Part shown: positions 8,069 to 16,243 of the stretch, one piece after another
Numbering within the stretch: the first letter of the stretch is position 1
How the letters are laid out: every line of letters begins with the position of its first letter
Assembly (NCBI GenBank): GCA_964492925.1
Contig: CAZBMF010000017.1
Location: 1-31,899, forward strand
From: VMCP01 sp964492925
GTDB lineage: Bacteria > Bacteroidota > Bacteroidia > NS11-12g > UBA955
Reading direction: 5' to 3'
DNA length: 31,899 bases
Notes under the pieces: generated by a model
What the model was told of the DNA's origin: nothing
Seen by the model: the letters and a program-made list of their open reading frames with translations, nothing else
Databases searched by the model: none
Position numbers and translations under genes: made by a program

Positions 8069-9784
8069 ATGTCACATATATTTCGATTCTTTATATGCAT
8101 GTTGTGCATCCCAATGGCTTATGCACAAAATATTCAACACGCGGAAATGTTATCTCGCCCTACAGATAAATCCGTAACGGTTCAAATGTTCTTTGACGCC
8201 GATGTTGAAATGGGCATAGACTATGGATTGTCAAAGGGCAATTATACAGCCCAAGTGCCATTTGCGAAATTCCTTCAAGGGCAAGCAGCCCAACTTGAAA
8301 TAGCAGGACTACAACCCAATACCCGCTATTTTTATAGGGTTGTTTACAGAACTCCTGGATCTTCAACAATTTTATACAGACCCGAATTTACTTTTTCAAC
8401 CCAAAAATCTGTGGGTACGCCCTTTACCTTTGTCATTCAAGCTGATCCTCATTTGGATGAACAAAGTGATACATCTATATACAAAATGTGCTTGAAAAAT
8501 CAACTTGAAGACAATCCCGACTTTATGCTTGATTTGGGGGATATTTTGATGTCAGACAAATTAAGAACTCCTGCCAAAGTAGTTCCAAGAGATACTGTAA
8601 CTTACAGAGCACACCTGATGAGACGTTATTATGAACTCGTGAATCATTCGGTTCCACTTTTTATAACACTTGGAAACCACGAAGGTGAAGCCGGTTGGTT
8701 AGCAAACGGTACTGCTAATAATGTTGCAGTTTGGGGAACACTAGATCGAAAAAAATACTTGCTCAACCCAGAGCCGAATGGTTTTTATTCAGGAGATACA
8801 GTTAATTTTCCTCACGTTGGACAACGAAATGCTTATTATTCTTGGACATGGGGGGATGCACTCTTTGTGGTGATTGATCCATATTGGAATACAAAAGTAA
8901 AGCCGGATTCATTAAATGGTTGGCGTTGGACGTTAGGCAAAATACAATATGATTGGCTTAAGCAAACTTTAGAAAAGAGTCAAGCAAAATTTAAATTTGT
9001 GTTCGCTCATCAATTGGTTGGAGGTGACCCAGATGGTCGCGGTGGCGTAGAATTTGCCGATAGGTACGAATGGGGTGGTAACAATCTAGATGGTAGTAGA
9101 GGTTTTGAAGCCAATAGACCCGGATGGTACAAACCGATAAAAGATATTTTAAAAGAAAATAGGGTAACCGTTTTTTTTCACGGACATGACCATTTTTTTG
9201 CCAAACAAGAAAAAGAATGTCTTATTTACCAAGAAACCCCTCAGCCTAGTCACCCAAATTTCACCAGTGCCGGTCAAGCAAAAGTTTATGGTTATTTGGA
9301 AGGACAAATTCAACCAAACTCAGGTCACCTTCGGGTAAATGTTGCCCCAACAGGTGTAAAAGTGGAATATGTTAGAACCTATCTGCCTAAAAATGAAACT
9401 TCCAACCGTCATAATAAAGATGTTTCTGCCAGTTATTTTATAGGTGAAAGAAATTGCTATGATTCACTCACCAACAGCATCATTCCCATTTTGTACAACA
9501 GCCAATATGAAAATGAAATTGTATATCCCAATCCATTTCAAAAAGAAACAACTATTTTGTTGAATATCACTCAAAATGGAAATTATTCTCTGAAAATTAA
9601 TGGAATACAAGGAAATGAAGTGCGATCGCTGTTAACAAATCAGTCAATTTTAAAAGGTCAATACAAAATAATTTGGGATGGTTCAAACAATTATAGTCAA
9701 GCATTGCCTTCCGGGGTTTACATTTACAACCTTCTTTCTCAAGGTAAAACAATTAAATCTGGTAAAATCATTTTAAATCGTTAA
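8069..9784 (+). CDS. Secreted metallophosphoesterase with T9SS sorting domain (paralog 2)
   Basis: 571 residues, with the same layout as the upstream gene: signal peptide ending near MAYAQ, PAP-like N-domain (about 25-112), and phosphoesterase core with D-x-H at 126-128 (QADPH), GDIL near 157, GNHE at 202-205, AHQLVGG, and GHDHFFAKQ. The two proteins share blocks such as YYSWTWGDALFVV and PNGFYSG, so they are tandem duplicates. The C-terminus (about 485-571, VYPNPFQKETT through SGKIILNR) is a T9SS type A domain of the FlgD-Ig-like subtype, unlike that of paralog 1. It is followed after 3 bp by the YHYH gene. Confidence 0.9.
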   Translation: MSHIFRFFICMLCIPMAYAQNIQHAEMLSRPTDKSVTVQMFFDADVEMGIDYGLSKGNYTAQVPFAKFLQGQAAQLEIAGLQPNTRYFYRVVYRTPGSSTILYRPEFTFSTQKSVGTPFTFVIQADPHLDEQSDTSIYKMCLKNQLEDNPDFMLDLGDILMSDKLRTPAKVVPRDTVTYRAHLMRRYYELVNHSVPLFITLGNHEGEAGWLANGTANNVAVWGTLDRKKYLLNPEPNGFYSGDTVNFPHVGQRNAYYSWTWGDALFVVIDPYWNTKVKPDSLNGWRWTLGKIQYDWLKQTLEKSQAKFKFVFAHQLVGGDPDGRGGVEFADRYEWGGNNLDGSRGFEANRPGWYKPIKDILKENRVTVFFHGHDHFFAKQEKECLIYQETPQPSHPNFTSAGQAKVYGYLEGQIQPNSGHLRVNVAPTGVKVEYVRTYLPKNETSNRHNKDVSASYFIGERNCYDSLTNSIIPILYNSQYENEIVYPNPFQKETTILLNITQNGNYSLKINGIQGNEVRSLLTNQSILKGQYKIIWDGSNNYSQALPSGVYIYNLLSQGKTIKSGKIILNR

Positions 9785-9787
9785 TAG

Positions 9788-11407
9788 ATGAAAAAAACTT
9801 TAATAATCTTGTTGGCATTCTTTGTAGGGCAATTATTCGCTCACACTGGAGATTTAGACCTGAAAAATGTTCAAAAATGGACCTTTCAAACTTCCGGGAA
9901 ATCAATATTAGGGGCTTTTTATTACCATAAGGATGGGTTTGTTTATATCCATACTGTGGATGGAGGAATTGCAAAAATCAAGCAATCCGAATTGACGATT
10001 GAATCAACAAATAGCGCGGCAAAAAAAATAGCCCAGGTAGACAAAATTAATAAGCAAATCAACAGTAAGCATTTGAGAAATTTGGCAAGTCAAAACGAAA
10101 ATACCCATAAATCTATTTTATGGAATCCCATAACATTTGGTTTTTTAGTTTTGACAATGTTGTTCCTTTTTTATTTAATGAAGTTGAAACACCCAGTATT
10201 GTTGCCAATTTTGGGATTGATATTGGTATCTTCCATTTTTTCATTTGGAAATGGCAATGTCCAGAAACGAGCCTTAAGCACGAGACCCACATTTATGGAT
10301 TCTGCATTTTCTTACTATAAACCAACAATCAATACACGTTGGGATAACCAATATTTCTATGTTGAATCCAATGGAATTGCCGATCATGAAATGATGATTG
10401 GAATTACTTCATGGCAGCAGCAAGTCCCTATCCCTCAATGTTATGTGGGTACAAATGCATGGTCTATTCCGTTAAATCCTGTAGTTGCAAGTACGCCAGT
10501 TCCAGTGAATAATCAACATTTTTTGAGGGGTGCTGTGGCTATTGCCGTAAATGGAATTGCCATTTTTAATCCATATACCAATACTGGAGTAGATGCTTTT
10601 TTAGATGGTCAACTCGATCAATATGGTGGCCACAGTGGCAGAGCCGATGATTATCATTATCACATTGCGCCCGTTGTTCTGTATAACAAAATTCCCAAAA
10701 CTTCTCCAATTGCATTTGCACTAGATGGTTTTGCAATCTATGGTGATTTAGAGCCAGATGGTTCAGCCATGAAAACCCTAGATGCCAATCACGGACATTT
10801 TGAAACCAACGGTTTATATCATTATCATGCTTCTAATTCAGCTCCCTACATGATTGGCAAAATGGTGGGTAAAGTAACCGAAGATACCACCCTCCAAATC
10901 ATTCCGCAAGCTACCGCAAAGGGTGTTCGTCCGGCATTAACACCTCTAAAGGGTGCCGCTATTACCCATTGTCATAAGTATACAAATGGAATGGGTTATA
11001 TTTTAACCTATACCAATGGTGCTCAAAAAGATACCGTAGATTATAGCTGGACATCCTTGGGTAAATACACGTATGTTTTTAAAGTAAATGGCACCACTAC
11101 CACAAACAATTACAATGGTACAAAGCCTTGTGTTGTGCCTCAAACTTCGAATATACACGTTGTTAATGCTCCGGAATTTGAGATTTTTCCAAATCCAGTA
11201 TCTGATCAAATTACCATCAAATACCCCGCTAATGTGATAGTTTCTAATCAAAATAATCTGGCTATCATTTCAATCAATGGTCAAATTAATAAAACCTATA
11301 ACGGAATGCCTAAGATATTGGATGTAAAGGACATGCCTTCTGGGATGTATTTTTTGATTTTTAATTTTGAGGGACAAAAAATTGTAAAGAAATTCTTGAT
11401 TCAGTAA
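9788..11407 (+). CDS. YHYH-domain protein with internal membrane helices and T9SS sorting domain
   Basis: 539 residues. A signal peptide (cleavage near QLFAH) is followed by a ~45-residue segment, KWTFQTSGKSILGAFYYHKD and onward, which resembles an SHD1-like beta domain (W-T-x3-G-K, K-D-G, D-G-x-x-x-x-I). A helical linker leads to two hydrophobic helices (about 115-131 and 136-153). The YHYH domain covers about 170-415, with the His-rich motifs DDYHYH (288-292) and HGHFETNGLYHYH (335-347), plus THCHKYTNG. The end (about 462-539, FEIFPNPVSDQITIKY to VKKFLIQ) is a T9SS sorting domain. YHYH proteins have no established activity that I know of; the histidines suggest metal binding. The membrane helices in a presumed T9SS client are odd. 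Confidence 0.85.
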   Translation: MKKTLIILLAFFVGQLFAHTGDLDLKNVQKWTFQTSGKSILGAFYYHKDGFVYIHTVDGGIAKIKQSELTIESTNSAAKKIAQVDKINKQINSKHLRNLASQNENTHKSILWNPITFGFLVLTMLFLFYLMKLKHPVLLPILGLILVSSIFSFGNGNVQKRALSTRPTFMDSAFSYYKPTINTRWDNQYFYVESNGIADHEMMIGITSWQQQVPIPQCYVGTNAWSIPLNPVVASTPVPVNNQHFLRGAVAIAVNGIAIFNPYTNTGVDAFLDGQLDQYGGHSGRADDYHYHIAPVVLYNKIPKTSPIAFALDGFAIYGDLEPDGSAMKTLDANHGHFETNGLYHYHASNSAPYMIGKMVGKVTEDTTLQIIPQATAKGVRPALTPLKGAAITHCHKYTNGMGYILTYTNGAQKDTVDYSWTSLGKYTYVFKVNGTTTTNNYNGTKPCVVPQTSNIHVVNAPEFEIFPNPVSDQITIKYPANVIVSNQNNLAIISINGQINKTYNGMPKILDVKDMPSGMYFLIFNFEGQKIVKKFLIQ

Positions 11408-11428
11408 AATTGCCATTTTCTCATACAA

Positions 11429-12658
11429 ATGAAATCTACTTTAAAATTATTGTTTATTTTAACTTGGAGTTTCTTATTGATATTTCAATTAAAAGCTCAA
11501 TTTATCAAAACGTTTAAAAAGCTGCCCGATACTGGTCAAAATTCAAGTTATACCAGTACTTTCGGTGAAGATCATGATTATCAATTTAATACACCTGGAT
11601 TTTTGACTTTGTCGAATAACAGAGTGCTCGATACCATTACATCCCTCGTTTGGCAAAAAACCGATGGTGGTGAAATGACGCATGAATTAGCCATTTTGTT
11701 TTGTGATACTTTGACTTTAGACAATTTGAATGATTGGCGATTGCCCCTAGCCGCTGAATTATTTACAATACAAAATCTTCAATACAATAATCCAGCACTT
11801 AATACTACCGTGTTTACGAAAACTACAGCAGAATATTGGTGGTCCTCTGAAAAACAAGTCAACGATCCTAACAAAGTTTGGTGTACAAATTCTGGAGGAG
11901 GTATTGGCAATCATCCGAAAGTTGAAACAATGAGTGCAGGAGGAGTAAAGAAATTTCATGCTAGATGCGTACGAACAGATCTAGCACCTAGTGTTCTGAA
12001 TAAAAGATTTGTCTCAACCGAAGATAGTTCAGTAATCGATTCAATGAATCTTTTGCAATGGCAAATTTTCCCTCCTGATGTTGCCAAAACTTGGGAAGAT
12101 GCTCTGGTATATGCGGAAAACTTGATATTGGATGGGCATTCTGATTGGCGTTTACCCAATATCAAAGAATTGAGATCATTAAATGATGAAAAAAAAGTAA
12201 ATCCTTCAATCGATAATTCAATCTTTAAATTTGGGGTTCGTAAATTTTGGTCTTCAACTTCATTGCCTAATCAAACTACAAAAGCTTGGTATTTTGAATC
12301 AAACAACGGAATTACAACCTATGAGGTTAAAACAAACTCCCAATATGTAATTTGTGTTAGAACGCCTGATAAAAAGTCAACCATGAGTGCCCAGAACAAG
12401 TTGTTTGGCGATATTGTCGTTCTTTCTCAAATACCCGCCGATAAAGAATTGAAAATTCGTGTGCCTTTCAATTCAGCACCTCAATCGTTGCAGTTAATTT
12501 CAAATCTTGGACAAGTGATTTCTAGTATTCCCTGTTTCCCGTCAGGTAATCATTGGACGTTGGATGTTTCTGGGTTAAAAGATGGCATTTACATTCTTAA
12601 CCTTTCTACTGAACTTGGTATTTGTAGAAAAACCATTTGCGTGTCGCACAGTTATTAA
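11429..12658 (+). CDS. Double DUF1566 (Lcl C-terminal-like) secreted protein, likely T9SS client
   Basis: 409 residues with signal peptide MKSTLKLLFILTWSFLLIFQ-LKAQ. Two DUF1566 units follow. Unit 1 (about 62-183) has SLVWQKT, NDWRLP at 101-106, WWSS at 137-140 and ARCVRT. Unit 2 (about 200-312) has LLQWQ, SDWRLP at 238-243, FWSS at 273-276 and VICVRT. This domain is shared with the C-terminus of the Legionella collagen-like adhesin Lcl, so glycan or surface binding is possible but not shown. The last ~85 residues look like a sorting domain (GLKDGIYILNLS) but lack the FPNP motif and end CRKTICVSHSY. It starts 21 bp after the YHYH gene and closes the four-gene cluster. The next gene is convergent, 23 bp away. 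Confidence 0.85.
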   Translation: MKSTLKLLFILTWSFLLIFQLKAQFIKTFKKLPDTGQNSSYTSTFGEDHDYQFNTPGFLTLSNNRVLDTITSLVWQKTDGGEMTHELAILFCDTLTLDNLNDWRLPLAAELFTIQNLQYNNPALNTTVFTKTTAEYWWSSEKQVNDPNKVWCTNSGGGIGNHPKVETMSAGGVKKFHARCVRTDLAPSVLNKRFVSTEDSSVIDSMNLLQWQIFPPDVAKTWEDALVYAENLILDGHSDWRLPNIKELRSLNDEKKVNPSIDNSIFKFGVRKFWSSTSLPNQTTKAWYFESNNGITTYEVKTNSQYVICVRTPDKKSTMSAQNKLFGDIVVLSQIPADKELKIRVPFNSAPQSLQLISNLGQVISSIPCFPSGNHWTLDVSGLKDGIYILNLSTELGICRKTICVSHSY

Positions 12659-12681
12659 AGCAGAATGTAGAATATAATTTT

Positions 12682-13614
12682 TCAATGATGATCGTGTGGA
12701 ATTTCCTCTAAGGGAATTTCTTTTGGAACAACCTCTTTTTCTATTTGGGATAAATCAGGCTCTCCGGCTAAAACATAAGCGGTATACCAAAAGTTTGCTA
12801 CCATTTGTATGGATTTTTTAATTCTGAGCATTACCATATCGCCCAATAAACGTTCATAGTTGGCAATTAATTGCTGACTTTCCTTTTTTATAACTTGGGT
12901 GCCTTTTTGAGCATATTCATAATGTTCGTTTTCTGAAAGCTGTGCTTTTGCGATTTTTTCATAAAGCAGCACTTTATTCACCAACCCAAAACTCTCTTCA
13001 ACTGATTTCCAAATTTCCTGTGAATATGTGGGCAAGAATTCTACCTCTGCAATATAAATAGGGTATTGGTTTACAAACATTTCAGGAATTCGACTCTCCC
13101 ATAATGCATGAATGCCATGTTGGTTGGTTTTTTGTCCGTTATAATTGGAACTGGTGTGCAATGGAACGTGCGCATCAGCCACATAATGGCCCAAATCAGC
13201 TGACAGTTTGAGAATATTCCTTAAGTTTTTTTCTTGGAAGGCAATTTTTAACCAATGCACCATTTTAGAGCATTGCCAAGGTACAATTCCATGTTTGAAA
13301 ACAGTGTCTTGTGAAAATCGGCAAACAGCTTCTGTATAATCTTTTACCACAGTATCTAGTGGAATGGCTTTCTCATAAAAATCGCAATCAATGAAATGCT
13401 TACAAGCTTCATTCTCCATTAAATATCTACGATTGTCTGGATCTGTTGCATGATCAATGAGATACTGAATGTATTTTCGGTAAAATTGAAATAAGGGTTT
13501 AGGAAGTGCCAAACAGGCATTTTGATTGATGATTCTATGGGTTAAAAATCCCCAGCTTCTGATATTCCCAACTCCACACAACAACAACACAACCAGTAAG
13601 CTCAGTTTTTTCAT
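12682..13614 (-). CDS. Secreted zinc-dependent phospholipase C / S1-P1 nuclease-type protein
   Basis: 310 residues from the ATG at 13614. The frame stays open upstream, but this start gives a clean signal peptide (MKKLSLLVVLLLCGVGNIRS) and a stop/start overlap with pdxJ (TAATG). Cleavage after Ser20 would expose Trp21 as the new N-terminus, the residue whose amino group binds zinc in this superfamily. Further ligand motifs are visible: WGFLTHR, LGHYVADAHVPLH (H-x3-D) and HGIHALWE (H-x3-E). Family members hydrolyse phospholipids or nucleic acids, and the sequence does not decide which. The C-terminus is an acidic, proline-bearing tail ending HDHH. It should act in the periplasm or outside. Confidence 0.85.
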   Translation of the reverse strand: MKKLSLLVVLLLCGVGNIRSWGFLTHRIINQNACLALPKPLFQFYRKYIQYLIDHATDPDNRRYLMENEACKHFIDCDFYEKAIPLDTVVKDYTEAVCRFSQDTVFKHGIVPWQCSKMVHWLKIAFQEKNLRNILKLSADLGHYVADAHVPLHTSSNYNGQKTNQHGIHALWESRIPEMFVNQYPIYIAEVEFLPTYSQEIWKSVEESFGLVNKVLLYEKIAKAQLSENEHYEYAQKGTQVIKKESQQLIANYERLLGDMVMLRIKKSIQMVANFWYTAYVLAGEPDLSQIEKEVVPKEIPLEEIPHDHH

Positions 13615-14339
13615 TACTCTATTTTTAATTTGGCTAAGTACATTTGAATGGTGTTTTGTAATCCATAGTATAATGCATCGCAAACCAATGCATGTCCAAT
13701 GGAAACTTCAAGCAATCCGGGAATATTTTTCGACAAATAATTTAAGTTTTGCAAATCCAAATCGTGGCCTGCATTGATACCCAATCCAAAGGTTTGAGCC
13801 ATTTTTGCTGTTTCAATGTATTGTCTGATAGCATCTTCAGGGTTGTTGTTGAAATTCACTGCATAATATTCCGTATATAACTCAATTCTATCAGCTCCAC
13901 AGATTTTAGCTCCTTCTACCAATTCTGGTTGAGGGTTTAAAAAAATACTGACTCTAGGAGTGCTTTTCTTCAATTCCTTGATGATTCCGCTGAGCATTTC
14001 TTGGTTCTTAACAGTATCCCAACCAGCATTTGAGGTTAATACATCTGGTGGATCAGGAACCAATGTCACTTGCTCCGGCTTCACTCGGTGTATCAATTCA
14101 ATAAACTCTGCTGAGGGATATCCTTCAATGTTGAATTCAGTGGTTACAACTGGTTTCAAATCTAGTACATCTTGATAGCGTATGTGCCTTTCATCAGGAC
14201 GTGGATGAACTGTAATTCCCTGAGCACCAAAAGCTTCACAATCTTTTGCAACCTGAATTAGGTTGGGATTGTTTCCACCTCTGGCATTTCTGATTGTGGC
14301 GAATTTATTGATATTTACGCTGAGCTTCGTTTGAGTCAT
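13614..14339 (-). CDS. pdxJ: Pyridoxine 5'-phosphate synthase PdxJ
   Basis: A 241-residue TIM-barrel enzyme that condenses 1-deoxyxylulose 5-phosphate with 3-amino-2-oxopropyl phosphate, the last step of DXP-dependent vitamin B6 synthesis in the cytoplasm. Characteristic segments: LSVNINKFATIRNARGGNNP at the N-terminus, TVHPRPDERHIRYQDV, the Glu in TEFNIEGYPS, INAGHDLDLQNL, and EVSIGHALVCDALYYGL. Full length for the family. Its ATG overlaps the stop of the upstream HhH-barrel gene by one base (TAATG), and its own stop overlaps the next start in the same way, so it is embedded in a translationally coupled chain of envelope genes. Confidence 0.97.
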   Translation of the reverse strand: MTQTKLSVNINKFATIRNARGGNNPNLIQVAKDCEAFGAQGITVHPRPDERHIRYQDVLDLKPVVTTEFNIEGYPSAEFIELIHRVKPEQVTLVPDPPDVLTSNAGWDTVKNQEMLSGIIKELKKSTPRVSIFLNPQPELVEGAKICGADRIELYTEYYAVNFNNNPEDAIRQYIETAKMAQTFGLGINAGHDLDLQNLNYLSKNIPGLLEVSIGHALVCDALYYGLQNTIQMYLAKLKIE

Positions 14340-16243
14340 TACTGAAATTTAATTTGTACAAAAATACGGCTGTATGAATTGCTTTCATCGATTTCTGTTG
14401 TATTTTTTACATTCATTTTTTGCATTTTCTGCAACTTTATATTCAATCCCACGTGTTTCCAAAGTTTTGATTTTATTACAAAATTGAACAATTCCCCAGT
14501 TCCATTGTAAGCCATATAAGAAATAGAACCTGGTAAAGAATTATCAAGTTGGTAAAGATTTCCCTCTAAACTATTGAACCAATTTTGCTCTATCAAAATA
14601 CCAAGATTTTTTGCCGCCTGAAATTGAAAATTTACAAATGTCACATAATTAAAATTAATTGTTTGATTGTTCCATTTTTGCGTGAATCCGAATTGCACGT
14701 GAGTCCGTTCCTTTATTTTTATTTTTTGTGAAAACTGAGCCGTATACATGAACGATTTCCCAACTTCAAGATCGGATTTGAAATTTGTTTCCCTCCGAAA
14801 TTGAGCCAACATTTCCGATGCCCGAGTTTGTTTGAAGCCCATTATCAATGTTTGCCTCTGCATATTTTCTATTGGGTAATTCTGATATTCTGGAATAAGC
14901 AATTCAGTTGTTTCAACTCTCATTTTGAACATGATTTTTCGGGTTAATTGAATGTCAAAACCTGATTCATATCCCAATGAATTCCGATACTGGTTCAATC
15001 GCTGATACATTTCTGGCGCCGTATAGTTCTTTTCTATTCTAATTAGTTTGCAACCCCAAGAAATATTTTTGTTCAATATATAAACCCCAGCCAAGCAACT
15101 TGCGGAAGTCTTTGTGGCAAAATCAAATCCTAAGTTGGCAATCCAGCGACCACCTAAAATTTTCCCAAAAGTTATCTGTCCCTCAAAATAATTAAATGAA
15201 CGAATCAATTGTGTGTCGTCATGAATCATAATTTCCCTCGGCATTAGGTAATCGTAATGGGCAATCAAAAGGTTTATTTGCATGTTTTTTTGTGACTTTT
15301 GAAGCCCCCCAAAGAGCATTTTTTCGGTATTGTTGTGCCTGCGCGAAATCTGCAAATCTGATTGATGAAATCCTCCAAAACTGCGTTCTGTAAATGCTGT
15401 TTTCTGCTCATTGAGTCTGCAATCAATGAATTTTTGACCAATTCCAGCATAATATTCCCATTGCCTTAACCCTAGTTTTAAGGCAGTTCCAAAATGCCCA
15501 ACATCTTCATTATAAGAGTTATATGATTTTATACCAACAGGTTGGTATGTATAATTTTCTAAGGTAATGGGCGATCCGAACTGACCCGTATTTCCAAAAG
15601 TTAATCCTTTGTTGAATTGTGCGATGAAGTTCCCCAAAATCAATTCTTTCAGCAAAGAAGTTCCTTTGTAATGAAGATATCCCGACATAAAATCAATGGG
15701 TTTTTCGCCAGGGTCATTGTCAATACTTACCCCAAAATGCAATGCCGGATTTAGTTTAATTTTTAACTTGGATTCATATCCCCAATTTTTAAATTGTGTT
15801 GAAATTTGACTGCTCGGCGACGGGGGTTTAAGTCTTCCTGAAAATTCAATTTTCATCGTTTCCTTGGAAGGTCGAAACAACAATAATTGTTGTTTTAAAG
15901 TTGGCCGATAATCCAATTGCCTGAAAATTGAGTCCAAAAGCGATGTCGAAATATCGCATTGGATCAACTCCTGAGCATGCAAAATTGGCCCAAATGTTTT
16001 CAGGTGATTTTGAATATTATGGCATTGTATGTTCGAAAATATACCCAACTCAAATAATTCAATTTCCGACAAACAATTGATGTAAATGGGCTCTGTATTT
16101 TTCCGGATTGGAACGTTTTCAGTGATTTGCTCCAATTCTTGACCATAGGGTATGTTTATTTCATCGAGTTCAATCTGTGCGTTTACGTTTGCGAACAACA
16201 TCCAAACCACCACCATCATCACTTTTTTGCTCTTGTAACACAT
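14339..16243 (-). CDS. Outer-membrane barrel protein with N-terminal helix-hairpin-helix domain
   Basis: 634 residues from the ATG at 16243, chosen because it gives a signal peptide (K-S-K-K, then VMMVVVWMLFANVNAQ). Alternative ATGs at 16219 or 16216 would shorten that peptide. About residues 57-112 form helix-hairpin-helix-like units (CLSEIELFELGIFSNIQCHN, then KTFGPILHAQELIQ). This is the pattern of the large Bacteroidota HhH-domain proteins related to ComEA-type DNA-binding modules. The rest (about 130-634) is rich in alternating polar/aromatic beta strands, typical of an outer-membrane barrel, and ends SYSRIFVQIKFQ. The function of this family is not established. It overlaps the upstream barrel gene by 74 nt. 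Confidence 0.75.
   Translation of the reverse strand: MCYKSKKVMMVVVWMLFANVNAQIELDEINIPYGQELEQITENVPIRKNTEPIYINCLSEIELFELGIFSNIQCHNIQNHLKTFGPILHAQELIQCDISTSLLDSIFRQLDYRPTLKQQLLLFRPSKETMKIEFSGRLKPPSPSSQISTQFKNWGYESKLKIKLNPALHFGVSIDNDPGEKPIDFMSGYLHYKGTSLLKELILGNFIAQFNKGLTFGNTGQFGSPITLENYTYQPVGIKSYNSYNEDVGHFGTALKLGLRQWEYYAGIGQKFIDCRLNEQKTAFTERSFGGFHQSDLQISRRHNNTEKMLFGGLQKSQKNMQINLLIAHYDYLMPREIMIHDDTQLIRSFNYFEGQITFGKILGGRWIANLGFDFATKTSASCLAGVYILNKNISWGCKLIRIEKNYTAPEMYQRLNQYRNSLGYESGFDIQLTRKIMFKMRVETTELLIPEYQNYPIENMQRQTLIMGFKQTRASEMLAQFRRETNFKSDLEVGKSFMYTAQFSQKIKIKERTHVQFGFTQKWNNQTINFNYVTFVNFQFQAAKNLGILIEQNWFNSLEGNLYQLDNSLPGSISYMAYNGTGELFNFVIKSKLWKHVGLNIKLQKMQKMNVKNTTEIDESNSYSRIFVQIKFQ

Noticed and set aside
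12698..12724. GGAATTTC direct repeat near the end of the zinc enzyme gene
   Set aside because: It is coding sequence for a repeated E-I-P tripeptide and needs no other explanation.
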